Origin: Catellatospora tritici
Lineage (GTDB): Bacteria; Actinomycetota; Actinomycetes; Mycobacteriales; Micromonosporaceae
Direction: 5' to 3'
Assembly: GCF_019083965.1 (NCBI RefSeq)
Contig: NZ_JAHRCY010000029.1
Coordinates: forward strand, 33,156-97,155
DNA length: 64,000 nt
How positions within the stretch are numbered: the first letter of the stretch is position 1; every line of letters starts with the position of its first letter. Below are positions 44,205 through 52,393 of this stretch, in pieces. The notes beneath the pieces are model-generated. The model ran no database searches, was not told where the DNA came from, and saw only the letters and a list, made by a program, of their open reading frames with translations. The position numbers were made by a program, and so were the translations under genes.

Positions 44205-45695
44205 TCAGGCGTTCGGTGTCGAGGACCGGGAGGCTCGCAGACTCCCCAGCCGACGGCGGGTCCCGGACGTGGCCTGGGCCGCCCGGCGCGCCTGCCGCAG
44301 GGGTTCCGACAGGGCTGCCAACGGGATCGCCGCGTCGGCGACGACCTGCCCCAGCACGGCCAGGAAGCCCGACTGGAACTCCTCGACCTCGGACTTCGCG
44401 AGCCGACGGGAGTTGTAGTTGAGCCGCAGGCTGAGCTGGTCGCCTGCCGGCCTGCCGTACAGACAGAGGTCGAGCTGCGAGGTCTGCCTGGCGGGCGGCA
44501 GGAAGTCCGTGAACTGGAAGGAGCACGAGAAGACCGGGTTCCGGCCGGGCCTGGCCTCGACGTCGAGCTTCCCGAGCAGCCGGGTGAACGGATAACGGCT
44601 GTTCGCGTACGCGCCGATGCTCGCGGTCCGGGCCCGGCGCACGACGTCGCCGAAGGCGTCGGAGCCCGACATCGTCATCCGGACGGACAGCGGGTTGACG
44701 AAGTTCCCCACCATTCCCTCCAGCTTCCTGGTGTCGCGGCCGGAGAACGGGACGCACACGACGATGTCGTCGTCGGAACTGATGTCGCGCAGTGCGACCG
44801 CGAACGCGCTGAGCAGCAGGACGTGCAGCGTGACGTGCAGCTCCTTGGCCAGCCCCACCAGGCCCTCGGTGAGGTCGGCCGCGACGCCGAACTCCACCGT
44901 CTCGTTCACCACCTCCTCGGCGGGTGCGTCGTAGTCACCGATGCGGAGTCTCGGCAGCGGGGCGGCCAGCTGGTCGAGCCAGTACGTCTCCATGGACTTG
45001 CACTCCGCGCCCGACAGCCACTGCTGCCGGTCCCGCACGAACGTGTCGAACGCCGTCGGGAGCGGGGCCAGCGACGGTTGCTCACCGGCCGCGAACGCCC
45101 GGTAGCAGAGCAGCAGCTCGTGCAGGAGGGTGCGCATGCTGGTGCCGTCCGAGACGATGTGGTGCACGTTCAGGAGGACGCAGTAGTGGTCGGACGCCAG
45201 CCGGTAGATCTTCGCCCGCACCGGCGGTGTGCCGAGGTCGTCGAAGGCGGTCGTGCTCTCGGCCAGGAGAAGTCGGTCCGTCTCGGCCTCGGGGTCGGCC
45301 GCGCCGGTCAGGTCGACGAGCGGCACTTCGAGGTCGTACACGGGCAGCACGCGCTGGCGCGGGCCGTCCGGGGTGTCCCGGAAGGACAGCCGCAACGCCT
45401 GGTGCCGGTCCACCAGCAGAGCCAGGGCACGGCGCATGGAGACGACGTCCACCGCCTCGTGCAGGTGGTGCCACAGCGGCAGGTTGGCATCCGCCCGGCC
45501 CTCGTCCAACTGGTGCTGGAGCCACAGGCCCAGCTGGACGTTCCACAGCTCGAACCAGGCCTGGTCGTCCTCCAGTTCGGGGCCGCTGTTGATATCGAGA
45601 TCGGCTGCCCTCGAAAGACGCTCCGCCATTCCGATGATGGCTACGTCAGTGCCGGATTCCTGGAAATCCTCGGCGACATCACTGGAGTCTTTCAC
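44205..45695 (-). CDS. Free-standing condensation domain with KS-like N-terminal motif
   Basis: A 496-residue protein from GTG 45695. The C domain has VHHIVSDGTS (His178, His179, Asp183), MVGNFVNPLSVRMT and YPFTRLLGKLD, so it looks active. The first 40 residues are odd: TDVAIIGMAERLSRAADLD resembles the opening strand of a ketosynthase (IAIVGMAGRFPGA in the PKS at 57984) and is not part of a normal C domain. It may be a relic of a KS fusion or a docking element. It is the first gene of the 45695-39691 unit, 30 bases before MbtH. The ribosome binding site is weak. Confidence 0.88.
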   Translation of the reverse strand: MKDSSDVAEDFQESGTDVAIIGMAERLSRAADLDINSGPELEDDQAWFELWNVQLGLWLQHQLDEGRADANLPLWHHLHEAVDVVSMRRALALLVDRHQALRLSFRDTPDGPRQRVLPVYDLEVPLVDLTGAADPEAETDRLLLAESTTAFDDLGTPPVRAKIYRLASDHYCVLLNVHHIVSDGTSMRTLLHELLLCYRAFAAGEQPSLAPLPTAFDTFVRDRQQWLSGAECKSMETYWLDQLAAPLPRLRIGDYDAPAEEVVNETVEFGVAADLTEGLVGLAKELHVTLHVLLLSAFAVALRDISSDDDIVVCVPFSGRDTRKLEGMVGNFVNPLSVRMTMSGSDAFGDVVRRARTASIGAYANSRYPFTRLLGKLDVEARPGRNPVFSCSFQFTDFLPPARQTSQLDLCLYGRPAGDQLSLRLNYNSRRLAKSEVEEFQSGFLAVLGQVVADAAIPLAALSEPLRQARRAAQATSGTRRRLGSLRASRSSTPNA

Positions 45696-46400
45696 TCAGC
45701 CAGCCAATCTTTCATCAATGGTTTACGAAAGGCACACCGCAACCACGGGCTCAGTGAGCAACAGGAAGCGCGAAGCCCCTGCCAAGAGGTGATCCCTTCC
45801 GGAGATCAGCTGCATAGGAGCTCACGCGGGTTGCAAGTGTGCCATACGAAGTGGTCCTCGGCATAAGTCGCGAGACGGTGTTGTTTCTCTCCGGACCCTC
45901 ACGGCAGAACCGCAGCCACGTGCCCCCCGCCGGTCGGCGGACGATCGCCTGCTTCCGGCCGGGCATCATGATCCTGGGACGGCACCCGGCCCTGGCCGAG
46001 TGACGGGCGACGACCGAGAACCCCGGCCGACCTGGGCCGCGAAGGGCGATAACCCGTTACCGGAACGGCAGTCGTAGACCGCGCCGGGCGGCGCGGGTCA
46101 GGCCCGCCGCAACCGGCCGCCGGTCAGCGACCTGGTGGATCGGGGTCTTTCAGCTACCGCTCCATCAGCATTCTGTCCGGTGTGGATAGTCGCCCCGTAC
46201 CGTGATCACCAGGTTGGATAAAGCTCAATAGGGCGAACTCAGACCGTCGTCATGCATCACGAGGATCGATGAGCCACACGGAGGGAACAGCCGGTGGTTC
46301 CGCAAGTCCAGCAGGAGCGGGGCCCACCACCCCACACACCAAGTCCCGGCGCGGATACCGCCCAATGAGCAAACGGCACGATACATCCACTCTCGAATAC

Positions 46401-46429
46401 ATATTCTTAGGAAGTCTTCCCACTGTCAA
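46401..46429 (-). promoter_or_regulatory. Candidate sigma70-type promoter for the C-MbtH-TE-NRPS unit
   Basis: On the minus strand TTGACA (46429-46424), a 17-base spacer and GAATAT (46406-46401) make the best consensus promoter I see in the cluster. It points towards the C gene at 45695. No gene lies between, so a leader of about 700 bases would result. The stretch 45696-46400 has no supported coding sequence. Confidence 0.45.
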
Positions 46430-46524
46430 GCGCCCATTGAACCGCCCAGTGCCCGGTAGCGGGCTCAGACGCTGATGGTGACTTGGGTTTCGTGATGATC
46501 AGGTAGCGATTGTCTCGATTCGAC

Positions 46525-46549
46525 CGGTGAGATGTGCCCCATCTCACCG
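46525..46549 (-). terminator. Perfect 10-bp hairpin after the thioesterase gene
   Basis: CGGTGAGATG, a five-base loop and its exact complement lie 38 bases beyond the stop of the minus-strand thioesterase gene. Confidence 0.6.
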
Positions 46550-46587
46550 TGGCGTCAGCAGTACCAGGCGATCCACGCGGCAGAGGC

Positions 46588-47361
46588 TCACCGACCGACT
46601 GCCGGGAGTGCTCGGGCAATGCTCCGGAGCACGTTCTCCCGCTCGCCGTTGAGGAAGAGGTGACCACCGGGGAAGATCTCCACCTCGGTCCGGCCGGTGG
46701 TCAGCTCCGCCCAGCCCTTGAGGTGCTCCTCGCTGACCCGGGGGTCCGCGTCGCCGCCGAAGGCCGAAACCGGGCAGTTGAGCAACTCACCGGGGCGGTA
46801 GACGTAACTGGCGAAGAGGGTGAGGTCCGCCCGGAAGGACGGCAGGATGAAGGTGACGAAGTCCGGACTCTGCAGCAGCTCCTCGGGCGTGCCGTTGAGG
46901 CGGCGGAGCTCGTCGATCAACTCCTCGTCGGACAGGTTCAGCTCGCCCAGCGGCCGTGACTCGTGAAACGGCAGTGCCCGGCAGCCCGACACCACGACTC
47001 GGACCGGCTCCAGCCCGTGGCTACGCACGAGTCGGCGGGCAAGCTCCCAGCCGACGATGGCACCCATGCTGTGACCGAAGAACGCGAACGGCCGGTCCAG
47101 GTACGGGAGCAGGGCCGGGACGAGAGCGTCCAACAGCTCGTCCAGATCCGCGATCGGCTCCTCGAAGAAGCGGTCCGCCCGGCCCGGCAGCTGCACGGCG
47201 AAAGCCTCGACACCCTCCGGGAGTCCAGCGCCCCACTCGCGGAACACCGAGGCGCCGGCCCCGGCGTATGGGAAGCAGAAGAGCCGAAGGCCGCCGGGCT
47301 CGGTCCGGCCGGGAATCGGTCGGACCCAGCTCTGGGCCGTCTGCGATGGTGCCGAGTGCAT
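46588..47361 (-). CDS. Type II thioesterase (second copy)
   Basis: A 257-residue protein from ATG 47361 with AGGAACGGAACC upstream; the longer frame upstream is not coding. LFCFPYAGAGASVFREW, LPGRADRF and nucleophile Ser98 in FFGHSMGAIVGW mark the family. In the C-terminal motif the usual GDHFF reads GGHLFLNGE, keeping the His. It is close to the thioesterase at 43213 but transcribed on its own, bounded by hairpins at 46525 and 47763. Probably an editing enzyme for the second half of the assembly line. Confidence 0.9.
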   Translation of the reverse strand: MHSAPSQTAQSWVRPIPGRTEPGGLRLFCFPYAGAGASVFREWGAGLPEGVEAFAVQLPGRADRFFEEPIADLDELLDALVPALLPYLDRPFAFFGHSMGAIVGWELARRLVRSHGLEPVRVVVSGCRALPFHESRPLGELNLSDEELIDELRRLNGTPEELLQSPDFVTFILPSFRADLTLFASYVYRPGELLNCPVSAFGGDADPRVSEEHLKGWAELTTGRTEVEIFPGGHLFLNGERENVLRSIARALPAVGR

Positions 47362-47711
47362 GAGGTTCCGTTCCTGATAATCGACAGTGGTGAGGCGCGC
47401 GGTCGAGCGCTGAGTCGCGCGCGACGCCGATCCGCGCGGCCGCCGGCGGCGCTGACTCAGGGCCGGCCACGAAGGTAGACGCGCCGCGGTGATCCAGCGT
47501 ACCTGCATCAGCTTGCGAGTCCATCACGAGTGGCGCCCTGGACTATGGACCAGAAACCATTCGCGACACGAGCGCACCCGACCCCACCTGGGCGAACCCC
47601 ACCGAATCGGAACACTGATGATTCAAGCGCTCCGGGATCGGGTGCGCTTCTGGCCAGCATTTCCACCCCCGACCGCCCATCGCTATAGTCACCACGGACA
47701 GGGAGGTGTTC

Positions 47712-47753
47712 ATGATGAAGAAGCAGCTTCGCGGCATCTGCGCGGGATTCTAG
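47712..47753 (+). CDS. Possible 13-residue peptide (MMKKQLRGICAGF)
   Basis: A 13-codon frame, ATGATGAAG to TAG, preceded by an excellent GGGAGGTG site and by TATAGT about 25 bases upstream. It is followed after nine bases by the strong hairpin at 47763-47800. Promoter-like box, ribosome site, tiny frame and terminator in 110 bases look like a complete miniature unit on the plus strand, between two minus-strand genes. Function unknown: leader peptide, signal or chance. Confidence 0.35.
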   Translation: MMKKQLRGICAGF

Positions 47754-47762
47754 AAACGAACA

Positions 47763-47800
47763 GCCGATTGCGGGAGAAACGAGTTTCTCCCGCAATCGGC
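47763..47800. terminator. Perfect 17-bp hairpin
   Basis: GCCGATTGCGGGAGAAA, the loop CGAG and TTTCTCCCGCAATCGGC. It begins two bases after the stop of the minus-strand C gene (47803) and also follows the tiny plus-strand frame, so it may end transcripts from both sides. Confidence 0.85.
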
Positions 47801-47802
47801 GC

Positions 47803-49092
47803 TCAGACGACCCGCCACGGATTGTCCAGTGACACCTCGCCCAGGCAGGCCTGGGAGCCCTTGGAGATGTTGACCAGACCGCCTTCGATCGAAGCCGCGA
47901 GGACCGCCGGGAGATTCCCTTCGAGATAGTCGTGGCTCGCGCCCACGCCGATGAGGATCCCCTTTCCGGTGGCCACCGCGAGATGGAAGTTCGGCCCGGA
48001 CCGCTGGGTGGACGCACGCCATTGGATCCCGGTGCGCAGGGCCGACCCGACGTCAGGCTCAGCGTCCACGTCGCCGAGGAAGTTGAAGTGCTTGGCGAAG
48101 GCGGTCGGGTCCGTCTCCTGCCGGCCGGCCTGCTGAAGGCTCGACTTCAGGGCGTCGACGTCGTAACAGCCGTTCATGTACGCCGTCATGCACTGCAGGT
48201 AGCCGGACCGCAGATACTCCAACGGGTGGGCCTGCTCGTCGATGGTGATGGTCACCGGCGCGAACTGGTTGAGCGAGCTGACCAGCGGCACCCACCGGCT
48301 GTCCAGCCGGTTGGCGGCCATCAGCGCGAAGGTAACCTGTTCGGTTCGCTTGAGCCGGGCCAGCGCGAGCGCGCCGACGCCGAGCACCACGGACTGCACC
48401 GAGATCTTCAGCCGGTCGGAGAGCTCCTGCGCGGCGGCCAGACCGTCCAGGCTGTAGAGCGAGGCCCGGCGACGCTCACTGCGGTCACCGGGATCCCGGT
48501 CCGCCGGCGTGAGCCGGTCCCAGACCTCCGTCCAGTGCCGGAGGCTTCGCGAACCCGACTCTTCGTGCTGCGCCTGCGCCATCTCGAGCGGCTGGACCAC
48601 CGGCCCGAGCATTCCACCGTCCAGTAGCCGACCGAGCTGCTCCTCCAGCACCCGTAGCGCACCGTTGTCGGCCGCCACGTGGTGGATCACGGTGACCAGG
48701 TAGAGCGCGTCGCCCTGGTAGGTCGTGACGAAGGCACGCCACGGCAGCTCGGCCTCGATGTCGATCGGCTCGGCCGCCGACTCCGCCGCCAGCCGGTAGG
48801 CTGCCTCGAAGCTGTCCTCGACCAGCTCCACTGCCGCCACCTTGGACGGGCGGTACGGGTGCACCGTCTGGGTAGGCGCGGGTCCACTCAGGTCGTAAGT
48901 GGTCCGCAGCGACTCATGCGCCGCCACCAACTGGAGCCAGGCGTCCATCACCTGGGCGGTCCCGACGCCGAACGGCACCTCCCAGACGCTGATCAGGTTG
49001 GCGACCGACCGGTGGTCGGGTCCGTGCGTCTCCAGCGAGCGCAGGACCGACAGTTGACCGTAGGTCACCGCGCCCGTCCGGCGGCTGCTCAC
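47803..49092 (-). CDS. Free-standing condensation-like protein
   Basis: A 429-residue C-domain homologue from GTG 49092. The active-site motif reads VIHHVAADNGAL (His137, His138, Asp142), with Asn in place of the Gly of HHxxxDG. RWVPLVSSLNQFAPVTITID and NFHLAVATGKGILIGVGASH cover the C-terminal half. It lacks an adjoining carrier. The start overlaps the acyl-CoA dehydrogenase stop by four bases (GTGA), so the dehydrogenase, dioxygenase and this protein are made together. It could condense or transfer a modified acyl group in trans. Confidence 0.82.
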   Translation of the reverse strand: MSSRRTGAVTYGQLSVLRSLETHGPDHRSVANLISVWEVPFGVGTAQVMDAWLQLVAAHESLRTTYDLSGPAPTQTVHPYRPSKVAAVELVEDSFEAAYRLAAESAAEPIDIEAELPWRAFVTTYQGDALYLVTVIHHVAADNGALRVLEEQLGRLLDGGMLGPVVQPLEMAQAQHEESGSRSLRHWTEVWDRLTPADRDPGDRSERRRASLYSLDGLAAAQELSDRLKISVQSVVLGVGALALARLKRTEQVTFALMAANRLDSRWVPLVSSLNQFAPVTITIDEQAHPLEYLRSGYLQCMTAYMNGCYDVDALKSSLQQAGRQETDPTAFAKHFNFLGDVDAEPDVGSALRTGIQWRASTQRSGPNFHLAVATGKGILIGVGASHDYLEGNLPAVLAASIEGGLVNISKGSQACLGEVSLDNPWRVV

Positions 49093-50231
49093 CGCCGGGC
49101 CGCCCGGACGGCGAACTGGCCGAGCATGGACTGCTGGATCTGCGTGGTGCCCTCGATGATCTCCATCACCTTGGCGTCGCGGTAGTGCCGCTGTACGGAC
49201 GCCTCCGCGCCGATGCCCTGGGCGCCGTGGATCTGCACCGTGTCGGCGGCCGCCTTGACGGCGATGGTCGAGGCCCGGTACTTCGCCAGCAGGGTGTGGT
49301 TGACGGCGTCGATCTCACCCTGCTCCTTGCTCACCCCGGCGTGGTGGCAGAGCAGCCGGGCCGTGATGGTATCGGTGAGCATGTCGGCCAGCAGTTGCTG
49401 GACGAGCTGGTGGTTGCGGATCTCGGTGCCGTACTGGGCACGGCGGCCGGCGTACTCCGTCGAGGCCTCCAGACAGGCCTGGGCCAGTCCCACCGAGCCC
49501 CAGGCGGTGCTGTAGCGGCCGAGGTCGAGCGCGCTGGAAGCGACGAAGGTGAGACCGAGGCCCGGACGGCCGACCAGGTTCGTGGCCGGGATTCGGCAGT
49601 CGTCGAAGGTGATCCGGCCGAGCATCGAGCCGCGCAGGCCGAGCAGGCCCTCGATCGGCTCCACCGACAGGCCGGGAGTGTCCCGCTCCACCAGGAAGGC
49701 CGTGTGCTGCCCGTCGAGCTTGGCGAAGACCAGGAAGAGGTCCGCGATCTGGGCGAAGCTGATCCACTTCTTGGTGCCGCGGAGGACGATCACGTCGCCG
49801 TCAGCCGTCGCCGTGGTCTCCACGGCGGCGGCGTCGCTGCCGACGTCCGGCTCGGTCAGGGCGAAGGCGGCCAGGGTCCGGCCGGAGGTGATCCGGGGCA
49901 GCCACTGCTCCTTCTGCTCCGGGGTGCCCCACTTGTGGATCGAGTGAGCGACCATGTCGTCCACGGCCACGAAGTTGCGGATCGACTGGCAGCCCCGGCC
50001 CAGCTCCTCGGTGAGCAGCCCATAGTCGATCCAGTCCAGGCCGAGGCCGCCGAACTCCTTGGGAATGAGCGCGCCCAGGTAGCCCTGACCGGCCAGGTCG
50101 GCGATTACCTCGGGGGTGATCGCCTGCTCGCGATCGAAGCGGTCCGCCTGGGGCACCAGGACACGGTCGGCGAAGGCACGGAACTCGCCGTGGCGCTCGG
50201 CCTGCTGCGGGCGGAGGTGACTGAGAATCAA
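49089..50231 (-). CDS. Acyl-CoA (or acyl-carrier) dehydrogenase
   Basis: A roughly 380-residue flavoprotein. I prefer TTG 50231 because AAGGA sits just upstream; ATG 50270 is the next option and has no site. Family motifs: FALTEPDVGSDAAAVET (FAD and substrate contact), DDCRIPATNLVG, VQIHGAQGIGAE, and the C-terminal VMEIIEGTTQIQQSMLG with the probable catalytic Glu. In biosynthetic clusters such enzymes desaturate CoA- or ACP-bound extender units or amino acids. The discrete ACP at 51733 and the coupled C protein make a carrier-bound substrate likely. Confidence 0.9.
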   Translation of the reverse strand: MILSHLRPQQAERHGEFRAFADRVLVPQADRFDREQAITPEVIADLAGQGYLGALIPKEFGGLGLDWIDYGLLTEELGRGCQSIRNFVAVDDMVAHSIHKWGTPEQKEQWLPRITSGRTLAAFALTEPDVGSDAAAVETTATADGDVIVLRGTKKWISFAQIADLFLVFAKLDGQHTAFLVERDTPGLSVEPIEGLLGLRGSMLGRITFDDCRIPATNLVGRPGLGLTFVASSALDLGRYSTAWGSVGLAQACLEASTEYAGRRAQYGTEIRNHQLVQQLLADMLTDTITARLLCHHAGVSKEQGEIDAVNHTLLAKYRASTIAVKAAADTVQIHGAQGIGAEASVQRHYRDAKVMEIIEGTTQIQQSMLGQFAVRAARR

Positions 50232-50318
50232 CGGAATCCTTGCGATGTTGGGGGGCGGATGCATCGCCACGGTGGGTGCGACGGCATCCGACTCGGGGGA
50301 AAGCTCAGCGGACGGTGC

Positions 50319-51248
50319 TCAGGCCATTGCCTCGAACAAGCCCCCGACGAGGGCGCGCGAGACGAAGCCGTTGGGCCCGCAGGGCAGGTCGCCGACGACA
50401 GTGGTGCGATGGACGATTCGCTCCTCCTCGAACATGAGACCGTCCACCGGGCCGGCGTGGGCCACGGAGCGGTTGTCCCACATCACGAGCGTGTCCTTCT
50501 CCCAGCGGACCCGGGCGTGAATCTCGTCGCGCCCGGCGAGTTCGTCGAGGAGGAAGTCCAGCAGGAGGGTGCTCTCGCGGGGCTTGAGACCGCGAATCGC
50601 CTGCATGAACACGCTGCTGACGAGCAGACTCCGCCTCCCGGTCTCAGGGTGGACCCGCACCAGAGGGTGGAGAGCGACGAAGGGGCCTGCCGACTTGCCG
50701 TCGAAGCGGGGCACCGGCGAGGGATTGTGCCGGGAGTGTATGGCCTGCAGGGTGTCGAGGTAGCCGCGAAGGGAAGGCGACAGACCAGCGTAGAGCGCTT
50801 CGAGATCGGCGAAGAGGGTGTCGCCGCCCGCCGGGGGAATCTCCACGCCGCGCAGGATGGTGATGGCGTTGGGGTTGGCCACGAATGTGCTGTCGATGTG
50901 CCACTCGGTGCGCAGGCGCCTGGGCGCGGCCCCGCTCAGGGGGTTGAGGCCGGACTCCGCCTCGGCCAACTTCGGTCGATCCTCCGACAGCGCGGTTCGC
51001 AACACGGCAGGGGTCTCGCGCAGGCCGTTTGCGATGGGGTGGGCGGCGGTGGCGCCGCCGAAGGCGTCGGTGAGGGCGACCTGGCGCGCGTCGTCCATCG
51101 GCTGGTCACGGAAGACGAGGACCTTGTAGCGAAGCAGGGCCTCGCGCAGGCAGGCCACTACGGCCGGCTGCAGGTCGTCATCGAGAACGACCCCTTCCAC
51201 CTCCGCACCGGTGATTGGCGTGAGAGGCCGAAAGCTGATTTCTGACAC
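50319..51248 (-). CDS. TauD/TfdA-type Fe(II)/2-oxoglutarate dioxygenase
   Basis: A 309-residue enzyme from GTG 51248 with AGGGGT upstream. The iron ligands are WHIDST (His near 115, Asp two residues on) and the distal His in NRSVAHAGP. The 2-oxoglutarate Arg is in RIVHRTTV. The domain ends normally. Relatives hydroxylate free or carrier-bound amino acids, for example AsnO and SyrP types. An Asp-like A domain lies in the same cluster (55448), so beta-hydroxylation of Asp is one testable idea. First gene of the unit with dehydrogenase and C. Confidence 0.88.
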   Translation of the reverse strand: MSEISFRPLTPITGAEVEGVVLDDDLQPAVVACLREALLRYKVLVFRDQPMDDARQVALTDAFGGATAAHPIANGLRETPAVLRTALSEDRPKLAEAESGLNPLSGAAPRRLRTEWHIDSTFVANPNAITILRGVEIPPAGGDTLFADLEALYAGLSPSLRGYLDTLQAIHSRHNPSPVPRFDGKSAGPFVALHPLVRVHPETGRRSLLVSSVFMQAIRGLKPRESTLLLDFLLDELAGRDEIHARVRWEKDTLVMWDNRSVAHAGPVDGLMFEEERIVHRTTVVGDLPCGPNGFVSRALVGGLFEAMA

Positions 51249-51732
51249 CCGTACCCCTAAGCATTGTCTATCAATTGAATCGTCGGGCGGGCAGCGTACC
51301 CCATGATTCGAGCGGGCACACATTCCGGTAAACAGGACAAGGAGCGCAGGAGGGTGGAGCGTGGGTCAATCGAGTCGGCGGCAACGTCTTTATCAAGCTG
51401 AGTCGATCGAACCGCAACGTCATTGGACATCGATTGATAAGACCTTGCCACGGTCCGATGAGTGAGTCGGTTCGCCCCTTTTGCCCGTCTGGTATGGGGC
51501 GGTGTCGGCACGGTTCGCGTGTTGCGCCCGTTCTCTAGTACACGGGGCGGTGCCGGACGCTCCACTCCCCACTCGACGGTGACATAGGGCACATCCCAAG
51601 GTCGAGTATCGGGACACCCACTAGTCTGACCACCGCGAGAACCCAGGTCACGGCACCAGGGCGGTTCAGGCTGCACGCCACCATCCGGCCGTTAGACTCT
51701 CGACCTTCAGGAAAGGGAACCGGGAACACAGC
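51249..51732. other. Divergent promoter region between dioxygenase and ACP genes
   Basis: No supported gene in these 484 bases. They separate the leftward dioxygenase unit from the rightward ACP-to-PKS unit, so both promoters should be here. TAGACT near 51693 is a possible -10 box for the rightward unit. The stretch around 51400-51450 is relatively A/T-rich. Confidence 0.4.
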
Positions 51733-51966
51733 ATGTCCAACGAACAGGCCAATAGCTTGATGTCGGTGATTACTCAAGTATTTGCTCCCCTTGAGGTTTC
51801 ACCCGACAGCACTTTTGACGACCTCGGAGCCACTTCCGTATCGTTGCTTCGCCTGATGGTCTCCCTGCAGAGTAGCTTTGATGTCGATCTGGACGTCGTC
51901 GACATGTTCACCGTGCGCAACGTCGGCGAGCTGATTCAGCTCGTCCAAGAGCGCATGCCTCGGTGA
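51733..51966 (+). CDS. Discrete acyl carrier protein
   Basis: A 77-residue protein. The carrier motif is DDLGATSVSLLRLMVSL, with the phosphopantetheine Ser in ATSV, followed by the usual helix III DVVDMFTVRNVGELIQLVQE. It is acidic and has no other domain. As a free carrier it probably holds an extender or amino-acyl unit for the trans-acting enzymes (dioxygenase, dehydrogenase, C protein) encoded across the divergent promoter. Less G/C at third positions than its neighbours. Confidence 0.92.
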   Translation: MSNEQANSLMSVITQVFAPLEVSPDSTFDDLGATSVSLLRLMVSLQSSFDVDLDVVDMFTVRNVGELIQLVQERMPR

Positions 51967-52393
51967 GGATTCCCTCCGACGCGAGCCCGGTCGCCAACGG
52001 CGCAATCGGTGGCAGGCCGGCCCTCCTCGGATGATGGCGTAGCACGGCCTCGAATCCTCGCATTTGGATGCCGCATTGCCGACCTCCGTCGCCCCCGAGC
52101 GTGGCGGCAGTAGCGGACTGACCTGAAAGCGTGATGTCGGAGCTGTTTGCCGTGCCTGCCAATTTCGGCTGGTCCGGTGACCGTGAGCCGTGAGTACGCG
52201 CAGGGCGGCGGACTGACCGACGCCGAGGGGGCCGCGCTCCAGCGGACCCCTCGCCGGCCGTAACGCTGCGAGGGCGGGGAGAACACCCCGGGATCGCTGA
52301 GCGCTGCGGGTGATCAAGCGGTCGGTGAAGCGATGGCACCGACATCACGAATTCAAGTTCAATGACCACTGCCCGAATGCCGAAGGGGGAATC
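51967..52393. other. Intergenic stretch
   Basis: I see no gene, tRNA or strong hairpin here. It may contain a separate promoter for the carbamoyltransferase gene. Confidence 0.35.

Noticed and set aside
46269..46475. Open frame of 68 codons on the plus strand
   Set aside because: It crosses the candidate minus-strand promoter, has no ribosome site and no coding bias.
51257..51676. Open frame of 139 codons on the minus strand in the ACP/dioxygenase promoter gap
   Set aside because: No ribosome site, no family resemblance and poor third-position bias.
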